Below are positions 17,643-26,641 of a stretch of 64,000 nt of DNA, in pieces. Location of the stretch: positions 186,001 through 250,000 of the forward strand of contig NZ_RJVJ01000003.1 in assembly GCF_003751605.1 (NCBI RefSeq), written 5' to 3'. The translations under genes were made by a program, and so were the position numbers. The notes beneath the pieces are model-generated. The model searched no databases. It saw only the letters and a program-made list of their open reading frames with translations, and was not told the DNA's origin. Position 1 is the stretch's first letter. Each line of letters starts with the position of its first letter. Source of the DNA: Kitasatospora cineracea (lineage in GTDB: Bacteria; Actinomycetota; Actinomycetes; Streptomycetales; Streptomycetaceae).

Positions 17643-19820
17643 ATGCGGGGCATGTCGTACGTGCTCACGCCGCTGATCGTCCGCCACGCCCGCCGTCTGC
17701 CCGTGCCGGAGGGCGGGGCCGGGGGAGAAGGGCAAGGGGCGGTGGTGGCGCGGCAGTTCGATGCCGCGTTGATGTCGGTGGGGTTCAAGCTGTCCGGGGA
17801 GCTGCTGGAGCGGCTGTCCGGGCTGCCGGGGGCGGAGGCCGGGCGGCTCGCCGAGAGCGGGCTGGCCGCCGTCCGGGAGCTGGTCGGCGACCACGTGCAG
17901 CACAACGCGTACTTCGTGGACTTCCCGCGCAACGTGCCGGACACCGAGGAGTTCTGGCGGGAGTTGCTGGCCCGCACCGCGGGTGCCGAGGAGGGGGAGG
18001 CCGGGCTCGTCGGGGTCGACCTGCTGACGCTGGACGGCTACGGCGTGTACCGGCACGGGTACGCCGAACTGCTGGCCGCGCACCGGGAGTTGATCGCCGG
18101 TGCGGGCGACCGGGTGACGGTGCTGCACCTCGGCGGCACGCCCGAGGAGGAGGCCGCCGCGCTCTACCTGGCACTGGCGGGCAGCACCACCCCGCTCGGC
18201 GAGCAGGCGCTGCGCGACCTGGCGGAGCTGGCCCGGCACTGCGCGGACGGCCTGCAGCCCGCCGCGATACCCGTCCGGGAGAACCGGGCCACCGTCAACG
18301 CGGCCCGGCTGCAAGCCGGTTCGCCGCTGCTCGTGGACACCGTCACCGACGTGCTGCGCACCGCCTGCGCACTGTCCGGCGGGGACGTGACGCTCGCCGC
18401 GCCGACCAGGTTCGGCCCGCTGCCGCGCCCGGTACGCCGGGCCCTGCTGGCCGCGCTGGACGGGCTGGTCGCCGCCGCCCCCGGCAAGCTCGCCGACGTG
18501 CTGCCGCACCGCGAGCCGTTCAAGCGGCTCGGCGAGCGCCTGCACCCGCACGAGTACCCGAAGTGGCCGCACGCCGCCGAGGTGTTCGCCGTCGCCCGCG
18601 GCACGGCACAGGTCCGCGGTACGGCGGGCCGGGTCGAGGACCTGCTCGCCGCCGGGGAGGTCGCCGCCGCCGCCGACCTGCTGGCCGCCGCCGCCCCCGG
18701 CAAGCTGCTGCGCGCCCTGGACCGGCTGCTGCGCACCGCCCGCACCGAGCGGGACCGGGCCGCGGTGGCCGCCGCCGCCGAACGCGCCCTGCCCGCCGCG
18801 TCCGGCCGGCTGCTGCTCTCGCTGCGCGAACACCTGGGCAACCGGACCGGGGCGGGCCCCGAACGGCGGGTCTTCGTCAACCGGTACGCCCGCAGCCACG
18901 TCACCGCGGACCACCGCCCGCCGCTGCCCGCCGCCGAACGCGAACGCCTGATCGCCGCCCTCGACGCCGAGACCGTCCGCCGCCTGCCCACCGACCGGCC
19001 GCCCCGGCTGCTGGTCGACCCGGAGGTCCTGGACGTCGCCCTGCCGCTGAGCGGCAACGCGAGCGCCACCGGGATCGGCGTGCTGCCGCGCGGCTCGGTG
19101 CAGCCCGTCCGGGGCGAGCTGCTGCGGTTCTTCGTGTACTGGAAGCAGCGCGAGCGGCGCACCGACTTCGACCTGTCCGCGCTGATCCTCGACCGGGACT
19201 ACGGCGACCCGACCTGGCTCTCGTTCACCCGGCTCGGCTCCCTGGTGGGCGAGCACTCCGGGGACGTGGTCGAAGCGCCCGACGGCGCCTCGGAGTTCAT
19301 CAACCTGCGGCTGCCGTCGGTCTCCGGCGCGTTCGTCGTGCCGGAGGTGAACGTGTACGAGGGCGAGGGCTTCCAGGAGGTCGAGGAGTCCTTCTTCGGC
19401 TGGATGCTGCGCGAGGACGAGCAGCAGGGCCGCCCGTTCGAACCGCGCACCGTCCGGATGAAGTCCGACCTGCGCGGCGCCGGACGGGTCGCCCTGCCGC
19501 TGGTGTTCGAACGCCGGGAGGACGGCCGGTGGTACGCCCGCTGGCTGCACGTCCACCTGCGGGGCGAGCCGTCCGCCAACCAGGTCGAGGGCAACCGGGG
19601 CACGGTCGCCGACCTGCTGCGGGCCGGCGTCGCGCGCAGCTACCTGACGGTCCGCCACCTGATCGGCCTGATGGCCGCGAACGGGGCGGAGGTCGAGACC
19701 TGGGACGGGCGGCTCCCGGACGGCCCGGTCACCTACCTGGGCCTGGAACGGCCGGACGGCCTGCCGGAGGGCTCGGTGGCGATCACGCCGGAGAACCTGC
19801 GCGACCTGATCCCGGCCTGA
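17643..19820 (+). CDS. Large protein with TerD-like C-terminal domain, related to the SCO0854/MXAN_6230 group without a RING finger
   Basis: 725 aa, soluble. The N-terminal part (QFDAALMSVGFKLSGELLERL ... VGDHVQHNAYFVDFPRNVPDTEEFW) resembles proteins that in other actinomycetes carry a RING finger, but no Cys/His zinc motif exists here. Residues about 490-640 (FFVYWKQRERRTDFDLSALILDRDY...EHSGDVVEAPDGASEFINLRLPS...FEPRTVRMKSDLRG) resemble the TerD/CABP stress-response fold. A second ATG three codons downstream (17652) is equally likely as start. The function is unknown; the TerD link suggests a stress or phage-defence-type role, which is inference. No tellurite genes are adjacent. Confidence 0.6.
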   Translation: MRGMSYVLTPLIVRHARRLPVPEGGAGGEGQGAVVARQFDAALMSVGFKLSGELLERLSGLPGAEAGRLAESGLAAVRELVGDHVQHNAYFVDFPRNVPDTEEFWRELLARTAGAEEGEAGLVGVDLLTLDGYGVYRHGYAELLAAHRELIAGAGDRVTVLHLGGTPEEEAAALYLALAGSTTPLGEQALRDLAELARHCADGLQPAAIPVRENRATVNAARLQAGSPLLVDTVTDVLRTACALSGGDVTLAAPTRFGPLPRPVRRALLAALDGLVAAAPGKLADVLPHREPFKRLGERLHPHEYPKWPHAAEVFAVARGTAQVRGTAGRVEDLLAAGEVAAAADLLAAAAPGKLLRALDRLLRTARTERDRAAVAAAAERALPAASGRLLLSLREHLGNRTGAGPERRVFVNRYARSHVTADHRPPLPAAERERLIAALDAETVRRLPTDRPPRLLVDPEVLDVALPLSGNASATGIGVLPRGSVQPVRGELLRFFVYWKQRERRTDFDLSALILDRDYGDPTWLSFTRLGSLVGEHSGDVVEAPDGASEFINLRLPSVSGAFVVPEVNVYEGEGFQEVEESFFGWMLREDEQQGRPFEPRTVRMKSDLRGAGRVALPLVFERREDGRWYARWLHVHLRGEPSANQVEGNRGTVADLLRAGVARSYLTVRHLIGLMAANGAEVETWDGRLPDGPVTYLGLERPDGLPEGSVAITPENLRDLIPA

Positions 19821-19878
19821 GCCCGGCCTCATCCCGGCCCCCGACCCGTTCCGTTCCGTTCCAAGGCCGGGGGAGGGG

Positions 19879-20748
19879 TCAGGCCGGGCGGACGCGGTCG
19901 CCGATCCCGGGCTGCGCCGCGAACCCGGCCGCCCGGTAGGTGGCGACGCCGCCGACGTTGGAACTCGGCGTGCACACCCGCACGCTCGACGAGCCCAGCT
20001 CCCGCAGGGCGGCCGCCCCGGCGAGGGTGATCGCCCGGCCCAGGCCGCGGCCGCGGTGGTCCGCGTGCACGCCCATCGGCTCGACCAGCCCCGGCCGGCC
20101 CGGGCCCGCCGACCACACCGTGACCACCGCCGCCGCGCCGCCCCGCCGGTCGAAGACGCCCAGGCAGCGGGCGTCCCGGTGGTAGGACGGCCCGGCCGAC
20201 ATCGCGTGCCAGTACGCGGCCGAGGGCCGCGGGGTGGCGAACGCCGACCGCAGGACCTCGGCGAAGCCCTGCGCCCGCTCCGGGCCGATCACCTCGACCG
20301 GCACGCCCGGGTCCTCCACCGGGGCGGCGAGGTCGCGGAACAGCGGCGTCCAAGGCTCGTCCAGGCCCCAGCCCCGTTCGGTCAGCAGGTCGTGGAGCAG
20401 CAGGCCGAGCGGCGCCTCGACGGACACCCGGCCGGCCGGCAGCACGCCGCGTCCGGGCCGGGAGAGGTCGTCGGCGAGCTGCCGGGCCAGCTCCTCGTCC
20501 CGGAAGGTGCCGGGGGCGGCGGTCATCCGGAACACCGTCGGCGAGTCCTGCATCCCGACGGCCAGGATCCGCCCGTCCCGGATCCACGTCCGGACCACCG
20601 CGGCCGTCCCGGCGGCGCCGAAGCGGTGGTTCCAGCCGAGGTCCCCCGGGTGCAGCTGCATCGGCGCCCCGTCGTCCTGCCACTCCCGCAGCGCGTCCAT
20701 CGCCCCGCGCGTCCCCTCGGGGCTCGGCGTCCCCGGCACAATCGTCAT
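19879..20748 (-). CDS. GNAT N-acetyltransferase
   Basis: 289 aa, longer than a single GNAT domain. The C-terminal half holds the acetyl-CoA motif GVHADHRGRGLGRAITLAGAAALRELG followed by VCTPSSNVGGVATYRAAGF, so the catalytic domain is C-terminal and the N-terminal 130 residues form a separate, less conserved (possibly degenerate GNAT) domain. ATG 20748 is preferred over the longer 20784 start on similarity grounds. The target is unknown. Confidence 0.82.
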   Translation of the reverse strand: MTIVPGTPSPEGTRGAMDALREWQDDGAPMQLHPGDLGWNHRFGAAGTAAVVRTWIRDGRILAVGMQDSPTVFRMTAAPGTFRDEELARQLADDLSRPGRGVLPAGRVSVEAPLGLLLHDLLTERGWGLDEPWTPLFRDLAAPVEDPGVPVEVIGPERAQGFAEVLRSAFATPRPSAAYWHAMSAGPSYHRDARCLGVFDRRGGAAAVVTVWSAGPGRPGLVEPMGVHADHRGRGLGRAITLAGAAALRELGSSSVRVCTPSSNVGGVATYRAAGFAAQPGIGDRVRPA

Positions 20749-21058
20749 GGGCGGGAGCACACACCCCGACCCGGCGGTCCGCAACCCGATTGACGGCCCG
20801 TCGGCAAGGAGGGGTCAGGGCCGGGGTGGGTCCGGTGGCGGAGCAGGGGCGGGCTCAGGGGCGGGGAAAAGCGGGTGACCCGGGGGTGGGGCGGGTGCTA
20901 CCGTGGCGGCTCGGTGAGGCCATGGACGGGCTTCCTTCTCCTTTCGTATGCATAACGACTCCAGTCCGTCCGCTTTCCTCGCCGTCGACTCCGAGCCGGG
21001 GCGCCCATGACGGGTGCCCCGGCTCGCATCGTCGACGGGGCGTCAGGAGGGGGCGGGG
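20749..21058. other. Intergenic region upstream of the GNAT gene
   Basis: About 310 bp without a gene. It holds the GNAT promoter, a small AT-richer patch with CGTATGCATAACG near 20946, and the hairpin at 20993-21025 that probably ends iclR transcription. Confidence 0.5.
20993..21025 (-). terminator. Hairpin terminator downstream of iclR
   Basis: Arms GAGCCGGGGCGCCC and GGGTGCCCCGGCTC (14 bp with one mismatch) around a 5-nt loop, 34 bp beyond the iclR stop. No U-tract, as is common in actinomycetes. Confidence 0.65.
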
Positions 21059-21835
21059 TCAGGGCTGTTCGGCGAGGTCCGCCTCCAGGGCGCGGGCCGC
21101 CGCCTCCAGCACCGCCACCAGCGACTGCAGCCGGTGCGGGTCGTAGCGGACGCCCGGCATCGACACCGACAGGCCCGCCACCGCCGTGCCCGCCGCGTCC
21201 CGGACGGTCACCCCGACGGCGACCAGGCCGCGTTCGGAGCGCTCCCGGTTGACCGCGAAACCGGCCCGCCGCAGCCGCTTCAGCTCGGTCCGCAGCTGCG
21301 GCAGGTCGGGCCGGTCGCCGGGCCGGTCCCGGTAGCGCTCGGGGGCGTAGGCCTCCTCCAGCTGCTCGTCGGTCAGCTCGGCGAGCAGCAGCAGCCCGGC
21401 GGTGGTGCGGTGCGCGGGGAAGACCATGCCCTCGCGCGAGCCGACCCGCAGGGTCTGCGCGGACTCCACGCTGGCGATGAACCGGGCGGTGTCCCCGGCC
21501 CGGACGATCAGGTTCACCGTCTCGTCCAGCACGTCCACCGCCCGGCGCAGGTGCGGCAGCGCGGCCGGGCGCAGCCGGGAGACCAGCGAGCGGGAGTGCG
21601 CGGCCAGCTCCAGCACCGGGCCGGCCCGGTACGTCCGGTCGTCGTCCTGCACCGCGAAGTCCCGGTAGACCAGCATGCCCAGGATCCGGTGGGCGGTGGA
21701 GCGGGCCACGCCCAGGCGTTCGGCGACCTGGGAGACCGTGGCCCCGCCCTCCAGCTGCAGCATGGTCGCGGCCCGCAGCGCGTGGTCCACGCTGGCGATC
21801 GGGTACGGCGGCGGGGTCTTCAGCGGCTTGTCCAC
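21059..21835 (-). CDS. IclR family regulator of the gentisate pathway
   Basis: 258 aa from GTG 21835. The N-terminal winged helix (SVDHALRAATMLQLEGGATVSQVAERLGVARSTAHRILGMLVYRDFAVQ) and the C-terminal effector domain (TVNLIVRAGDTARFIASVESAQTLRVGSREGMVFPAHRTTAGLLLLAEL) are the standard IclR arrangement. It is divergent from the gentisate dioxygenase gene and probably responds to 3-hydroxybenzoate, gentisate or a ring-cleavage product. Confidence 0.92.
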   Translation of the reverse strand: MDKPLKTPPPYPIASVDHALRAATMLQLEGGATVSQVAERLGVARSTAHRILGMLVYRDFAVQDDDRTYRAGPVLELAAHSRSLVSRLRPAALPHLRRAVDVLDETVNLIVRAGDTARFIASVESAQTLRVGSREGMVFPAHRTTAGLLLLAELTDEQLEEAYAPERYRDRPGDRPDLPQLRTELKRLRRAGFAVNRERSERGLVAVGVTVRDAAGTAVAGLSVSMPGVRYDPHRLQSLVAVLEAAARALEADLAEQP

Positions 21836-21856
21836 GGCGGGGCCTTTCGGTGACTG

Positions 21857-21871
21857 TTCTGCTCTGAAGAA
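21857..21871. promoter_or_regulatory. Candidate IclR binding site
   Basis: Inverted repeat TTCT, 7-nt spacer, AGAA in the 76-bp gap between iclR and the gentisate dioxygenase gene. It is the only AT-rich dyad in this short divergent promoter. Assignment is positional. Confidence 0.5.
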
Positions 21872-21911
21872 TCTACCCGTTCTCCTGGGCGGGACGAGGC
21901 ACGCTGAGCCC

Positions 21912-23081
21912 GTGATCGAGTCCACTCCCGCCCCAGACCCCGCAACGGGCTCCCCGGTCCGGCTCCAGGCCGTCGCCGCGGCCGGGCAGCCCGAGGTCAC
22001 CCCGGCGCTCCACGAGCTCTACCGGGGCTTCGAACAGGAGCTGCTCGTCCCGCTGTGGACCGAGATCGGCGACCTGATGCCCGCCCACCCCCGCTCGCAC
22101 GCCGCCCCGCACCTGTGGCGCTGGCAGAAGCTGCGCGAACTCGCCGCCCGCGCGGGCGAGTTGGTCCCGGTCGGACGCGGCGGCGAACGCCGGGCCATCG
22201 CGCTGGCCAACCCCGCGCTCGGCGGCCGCCCGTTCGCCACCCCCACCCTGTGGGCCGCCGTCCAGTACCTGATGCCCGGCGAGGACGCCCCCGAGCACCG
22301 CCACACCCAGCACGCCTTCCGCTTCGTCGTCGAGGGCGAGGGCGTGTGGACCGTGGTCGGCCGCGACCCCGTCGCCATGCGCCGCGGCGACTTCCTCCCG
22401 CAGGCCGGCTGGAACTGGCACGCCCACCACAACGCCACCAGCGAGCCGATGGCCTGGATCGACGGCCTCGACATCCCGTTCCAGTACGCGGGCGAGACCC
22501 AGTTCTTCGAGTTCGGCCGGGACGGGATCTCCGAAGCCGAACGCGCCACCCCCGACCGTTCCCGGGCCGAACGCCTCTGGGGCCACCCCGGCCTGCGCCC
22601 GGTCGGCGCCCCCCGCCCCGGCCCCGGCAGCCCGCTGCTCGCCTACCGCTGGGAGCACACCGACCGGGCCCTTGCCGACCAGCTCGCCCTGGAAGCCGAG
22701 GGGTTCGGCGGCACCGTCGAACCCGGCCACGCCGCCGTCCGGTTCACCGACCCGGCCACCGCCGGCGACGTGCTCCCCACCCTGCGGGCCGAGATGCACC
22801 GGATCGCCCGCGGCGCCGAGACCGCCCCCGTCCGGGAGACCGGCTCCTCCGTCTACCAGGTCTTCGACGGCTCCGGCACCGTCACGGTCGGCGAGCGCAC
22901 CTGGACGGTCGCCCGCGGCGACCTGTTCACCGTCCCCTCCTGGCAGCCGCTCTCGGTCCGCTCCGAGGCCGGCGGCACCGACTCCGACTCCGGCGCGCTC
23001 GACCTGTTCCGGTTCAGCGACGCCCCGATCTTCGAAGCCCTGCACCTGCAGCGCACCCACGTGGAAGGAACCACCCGATGA
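21912..23081 (+). CDS. Gentisate 1,2-dioxygenase
   Basis: 389 aa bicupin. It opens gentisate with O2 and Fe(II) to give maleylpyruvate. The first cupin holds the iron ligands in PEHRHTQHAFRFVVEGEGVWT and the later WNWHAHHN; the second cupin has VYQVFDGSGTVTVGERTWTVARGDLFTVPSW. Starts at GTG 21912. The gene is the first of the ring-cleavage operon and its stop overlaps the next start (ATGA). Confidence 0.93.
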   Translation: MIESTPAPDPATGSPVRLQAVAAAGQPEVTPALHELYRGFEQELLVPLWTEIGDLMPAHPRSHAAPHLWRWQKLRELAARAGELVPVGRGGERRAIALANPALGGRPFATPTLWAAVQYLMPGEDAPEHRHTQHAFRFVVEGEGVWTVVGRDPVAMRRGDFLPQAGWNWHAHHNATSEPMAWIDGLDIPFQYAGETQFFEFGRDGISEAERATPDRSRAERLWGHPGLRPVGAPRPGPGSPLLAYRWEHTDRALADQLALEAEGFGGTVEPGHAAVRFTDPATAGDVLPTLRAEMHRIARGAETAPVRETGSSVYQVFDGSGTVTVGERTWTVARGDLFTVPSWQPLSVRSEAGGTDSDSGALDLFRFSDAPIFEALHLQRTHVEGTTR

Positions 23082-23920
23082 AGCTCGCCACCCTCCGCAC
23101 CGGCGGCACCACCCGCGCCGTCCGGCTCGACGGCGACACCCTGACCGACCTCGGGTACCCCGACCTCGGCGCGCTGCTCGCGGAGGACGACTGGGCGGGG
23201 ACCGCCGCCGCCGCGACCGGGGCGACGTACCCGATGGCGGGCGCCGAGTTCGCACCCGTGGTGCCGCGGCCCTCCAAGGTGGTGTGCGTCGGCCTCAACT
23301 ACCGCAACCACATCCAGGAGATGGGCCGCGACCTGCCCGAACACCCCACCCTGTTCGCCAAGTTCGCCGACTCGCTGATCGGCGCGGGCGACGACATCCT
23401 GCGCCCCGCGGAGACCGCGGAGTTCGACTGGGAGGTCGAACTCGCCGTCGTCATCGGCAAGTCCGCGCGCCGGGCCCGCGGCGAGCAGGCCGAGGCCGCG
23501 ATCGCCGGGTTCACCGTCCTCAACGACATCACCTGCCGCGACTGGCAGTTCAGGACCCGCGAGTGGCTCCAGGGCAAGACCTGGGACTCCACCACCCCCG
23601 TCGGCCCGTACCTCGTCACCCCCGACGAACTGCCCGGCGGCGTCCGCCCCGCGCTCGACGTCACGCTCACCGTCGACGGCGAGACCATGCAGTCCGACAA
23701 CACCGGCGACCTGCTCTTCGACCCCGTCGCCCTGGTCGAGTACGTCTCCACCGTCATCCGGCTCAACCCCGGCGACCTGATCGCCACCGGCACCCCCGGC
23801 GGCGTCGGCCACGCCCGCAAGCCCGCCCGCTACCTGAGCGGCGGCGAGACCGTCGTCACCGAGATCCAGGGCCTCGGCCGGCTGGAGAACCGCGTCGTCC
23901 CGGACGGCGGCGCCGCGTGA
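23078..23920 (+). CDS. Fumarylpyruvate hydrolase (FAH family)
   Basis: 280 aa. The FAH signature runs from VVCVGLNYRNHIQEMGRDLPEHPTLFAKF through FDWEVELAVVIGKSAR, which supplies the metal-binding Glu/Asp residues, to GDLIATGTPGGVGHARKP. It hydrolyses fumarylpyruvate to fumarate and pyruvate. It overlaps the dioxygenase gene by 4 bp and the next gene's GTG by 4 bp, so translation is coupled. Confidence 0.92.
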   Translation: MKLATLRTGGTTRAVRLDGDTLTDLGYPDLGALLAEDDWAGTAAAATGATYPMAGAEFAPVVPRPSKVVCVGLNYRNHIQEMGRDLPEHPTLFAKFADSLIGAGDDILRPAETAEFDWEVELAVVIGKSARRARGEQAEAAIAGFTVLNDITCRDWQFRTREWLQGKTWDSTTPVGPYLVTPDELPGGVRPALDVTLTVDGETMQSDNTGDLLFDPVALVEYVSTVIRLNPGDLIATGTPGGVGHARKPARYLSGGETVVTEIQGLGRLENRVVPDGGAA

Positions 23921-24611
23921 ACGCCCAGACGCCCGCCGGGGCCGGGAATGGGCGGCGCTCGGCACCCGGCTCTTCCTCGCCGCCGCCGAGGACTTCGGCC
24001 CCGCCGAGTACGCCGCCCCCACCCCGCTGCCCGGCTGGAGCCGCGCCCACCTCGCCGCCCACCTCGCCGCCAACGCCGACGCACTCGGCAACCTGGTGCA
24101 CTGGGCCGCGACCGGCGAACCCACCCCGATGTACGCCTCCGCGGAGGAACGGCTGGCCGGCATCGAACGCGGCCGCGCCCTGCCCGCCGCCGAACTCACC
24201 GCCTGGGTAAGGGAATCCGCCGAGCGGCTGACCGCCGGCCTGGACGCCCTCACCCCCGAGCAGTGGCAGGCCCCCGTCACCACCGCCCAGGGCCGCACCG
24301 TCCCCGCCGCCGAACTCCCCTGGCTGCGCGCCCGCGAAGCCTGCGTCCACGCCGTCGACCTGGCCGCCGGCACCGCCTTCGCCGACCTCCCGGCCGGCTT
24401 CCTGGCCGCGCTCTGCGAGGACGTCCTGGCCAAGCGGGCGGCCGCGCCGGGCCCGGCACTCACCCTGCGCACCCCGGACGACAGCGCCCGGTGGTACCTC
24501 CCGGGCGAGGGCGAGAGCACTTACGTGACGGCCGAACTGCCGCTCATCACCGCCTATCTGACTGGGCGTCAGCACATTGAGGGCGCCCCGCCTCTCGGCC
24601 CCTGGCTCTGA
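23917..24611 (+). pseudogene. Mycothiol-dependent maleylpyruvate isomerase with an apparent 1-nt deletion
   Basis: The protein from about codon 10 on (REWAALGTRLFLAAAEDFGPAEYAAPTPLPGWSRAHLAAHLAANADAL ... LRAREACVHAVDLAAGTAF) is a full DinB/MDMPI-type isomerase, including the histidines that bind zinc. However, this frame has no ATG or GTG before GTG 24096, which would remove the GWSRAHLAAHL metal-binding helix. The natural start, GTG 23917 overlapping the preceding stop, is in another frame (NAQTPAGAGNGRR). One missing base near 23940-23946 in GGGGCCGGG would join them as NAQTPAGAREWAALG. Either a real mutation or a sequence error. Confidence 0.85.
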
Positions 24612-24704
24612 CACCCCGGCCCCGTCCTCCCACGCCCCTCCCGGGCGTGCACGTGCCTCCCCGTGCCTTCCCGTGCCTCCCCGTGATGTCGAAAGAAGCA
24701 GCCC

Positions 24705-25970
24705 ATGAACCCTCCCACCACCCCTGACGTGCTCGTCGTCGGCGGCGGCATCGGCGGTCTCGCGGCCGCGTTCGCGCTGGCCCGCAAGGGCCTGGGCGTG
24801 CGCGTGCTGGAGCGGGCGAAGGAGTTCGGCGAGGTCGGGGCGGGGCTGCAGATCGCGCCCAACTGCACCCGGATCCTCGCCGACTACGGCCTGCTGGACG
24901 AGGCCCGCGAGCTGGGCGTGCTGCCCGACGGGATGGTGATGCGCGACGCGCTGGACGCCCGCGAGCTGACCCGGCTCGACCTGCGCGACCTCGAACGGCG
25001 CTACGGCTACCCGTACTTGGTGATCCACCGCAGCGACCTGCACGGCATCTTCCTGCGGGCCTGCCGGCGGGTCGGGGTCGAACTGCTCACCGACCGCACC
25101 GTGGTCGACTACCGGCAGGACGGCGACGGCGCCCGGGCGGTGCTGGCGGACGGCAGCACGGAGCGGGCCCCGCTGGTGATCGCCGCCGACGGGCTGCACT
25201 CGGTGGCGCGCCGCGAGCTGGTCGGCGACGACGTGGTCAGCTCCGACTACGTCGCCTACCGGGCCGCCGTCCCGATCGAGCAGGTCCGGGGCAACGGCGT
25301 CGCCGAGCACGACGTCACCGTGTACGTCGGCCCGCGCTGCCACTTCGTGCAGTACGCGCTGCGCGGCGGCGAGATGTTCAACCAGGTCGCGGTCTTCGAG
25401 TCGCCGAAGGCCAAGGCGGGCGACCCCGACTGGGGTACCCCCGACGAACTCGACGCCGCGTTCGGGGCGACCTGCGACACCGTCCGCACCGGCATCCCGC
25501 TGATGTGGCGCGACCGCTGGTGGCAGATGATGGACCGCGACCCGGTGGAGACCTGGGTGCACGGCCGGATCGCCCTGCTCGGCGACGCCGCGCACCCGCC
25601 GCTGCAGTACATGGCCCAGGGCGCGATCATGGCGATCGAGGACGGCTGGGTGCTCGCCGAACACGCCGCCCGGCTGACGGGCGAGGGCGGACTCCCGCAG
25701 TGGGACGCCGCGTTGGCCGCCTACCAGGACGTCCGGGTGGAGCACTGCCGCCGCGTCCAGACCACCGCCCGGAGCTGGGGCGACCTGTGGCACCTGGACG
25801 GCGAGGCTCGGCTCCGGCGCAACGCGGTCCTGCGCGAACGGGCCGCCGACGACTACGCGTTCACCGACTGGATCTACGGCCCGACCGCCCTCACCCCCGA
25901 CCGGGAACCGCCGATGTTCACCCCCGTCCCGCTGGCGGGCGCGCGCCCGGAGGAACGGCCGGCCCGCTGA
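24705..25970 (+). CDS. 3-hydroxybenzoate 6-hydroxylase (FAD monooxygenase)
   Basis: 421 aa. FAD-binding motifs are VLVVGGGIGGLAAAFALARKG near the N-terminus, IAADGLHSVARR in the middle and IALLGDAAHPPLQYMAQGA (GD motif) at about residue 290. Homologues next to gentisate dioxygenase convert 3-hydroxybenzoate to gentisate using NADH and O2, the entry step for the three upstream genes. Starts at ATG 24705, 93 bp after the isomerase. Salicylate or another hydroxybenzoate as substrate cannot be excluded. Confidence 0.88.
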   Translation: MNPPTTPDVLVVGGGIGGLAAAFALARKGLGVRVLERAKEFGEVGAGLQIAPNCTRILADYGLLDEARELGVLPDGMVMRDALDARELTRLDLRDLERRYGYPYLVIHRSDLHGIFLRACRRVGVELLTDRTVVDYRQDGDGARAVLADGSTERAPLVIAADGLHSVARRELVGDDVVSSDYVAYRAAVPIEQVRGNGVAEHDVTVYVGPRCHFVQYALRGGEMFNQVAVFESPKAKAGDPDWGTPDELDAAFGATCDTVRTGIPLMWRDRWWQMMDRDPVETWVHGRIALLGDAAHPPLQYMAQGAIMAIEDGWVLAEHAARLTGEGGLPQWDAALAAYQDVRVEHCRRVQTTARSWGDLWHLDGEARLRRNAVLRERAADDYAFTDWIYGPTALTPDREPPMFTPVPLAGARPEERPAR

Positions 25971-26011
25971 CCGCCCGACGGCGTGTCAGCGGGAGGTGCC
26001 AGGATGCCCGG

Positions 26012-26494
26012 ATGGGAGAGACCATCACCTACGTGCGGGGCGACGCCACCGCGCCGCAGGGCAAGGGCGTGCGGATCATCGCGCACGTGTGCAACGACCT
26101 CGGGGGCTGGGGCAAGGGGTTCGTGCTGGCGCTCTCCCGGCGCTGGCCCGAACCGGAGGCCGCGTTCCGCCGCTGGCACCGGGAGCGGGCCGGCAACGAC
26201 TTCGGGCTGGGTGCCCTCCAGTTGGTGCAGGTCAGCCCCTACCTGTGGGTGGCCAACCTGGTCGGCCAGCGCGGCACCCGCACCGCCCGCTCCACGGGCG
26301 TCCCGGTCCGCTACGAGGCGATCGACGCCGCCTTGGCCAAGCTGGCCGCCGAGGCCGAACGGCTCGGCGCCTCCGTCCACATGCCGCGGATCGGCTGCGG
26401 CCTGGCGGGCGGCAGGTGGGAACGGGTCGAACCGCTGATCACCGCCCGGCTCACCGCCCGGGGCGTACCGGTGACGGTCTACGACCACGGGTGA
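26012..26494 (+). CDS. Macro-domain (ADP-ribose binding/hydrolysing) protein
   Basis: 160 aa. The sequence is a short macro domain: ITYVRGDATAPQGKGVRIIAHVCNDLGGWGKGFVLALSRRWPE is the ADP-ribose loop (the usual H-x-x-N is HVCND), and HMPRIGCGLAGGRWERV is the second loop. It most resembles the group that removes ADP-ribose (Appr-1''-p phosphatase or TARG-like). AGGA lies 7 nt before the ATG. No ADP-ribosyltransferase toxin is adjacent. Confidence 0.85.
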   Translation: MGETITYVRGDATAPQGKGVRIIAHVCNDLGGWGKGFVLALSRRWPEPEAAFRRWHRERAGNDFGLGALQLVQVSPYLWVANLVGQRGTRTARSTGVPVRYEAIDAALAKLAAEAERLGASVHMPRIGCGLAGGRWERVEPLITARLTARGVPVTVYDHG

Positions 26495-26641
26495 GCGGGG
26501 TCCGCCCCCGGTAGCAGCGGCCCTCCGGTAGCGGCGGCCCTCCGCCCGCGGCGGCCCTCTTCCGCCGCGGGCGGATCGGCGGGACGCTGGGGGCGCGCCG
26601 GGTGTTCGATTCGACGGGCCCGGGGCGGGGGAGGGGGAATC

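Noticed and set aside
17643-19820. Lantibiotic dehydratase
   Set aside because: Length and an N-terminal part seemed possible, but there is no precursor peptide, cyclase or tRNA-Glu binding signature, and the C-terminus looks TerD-like.
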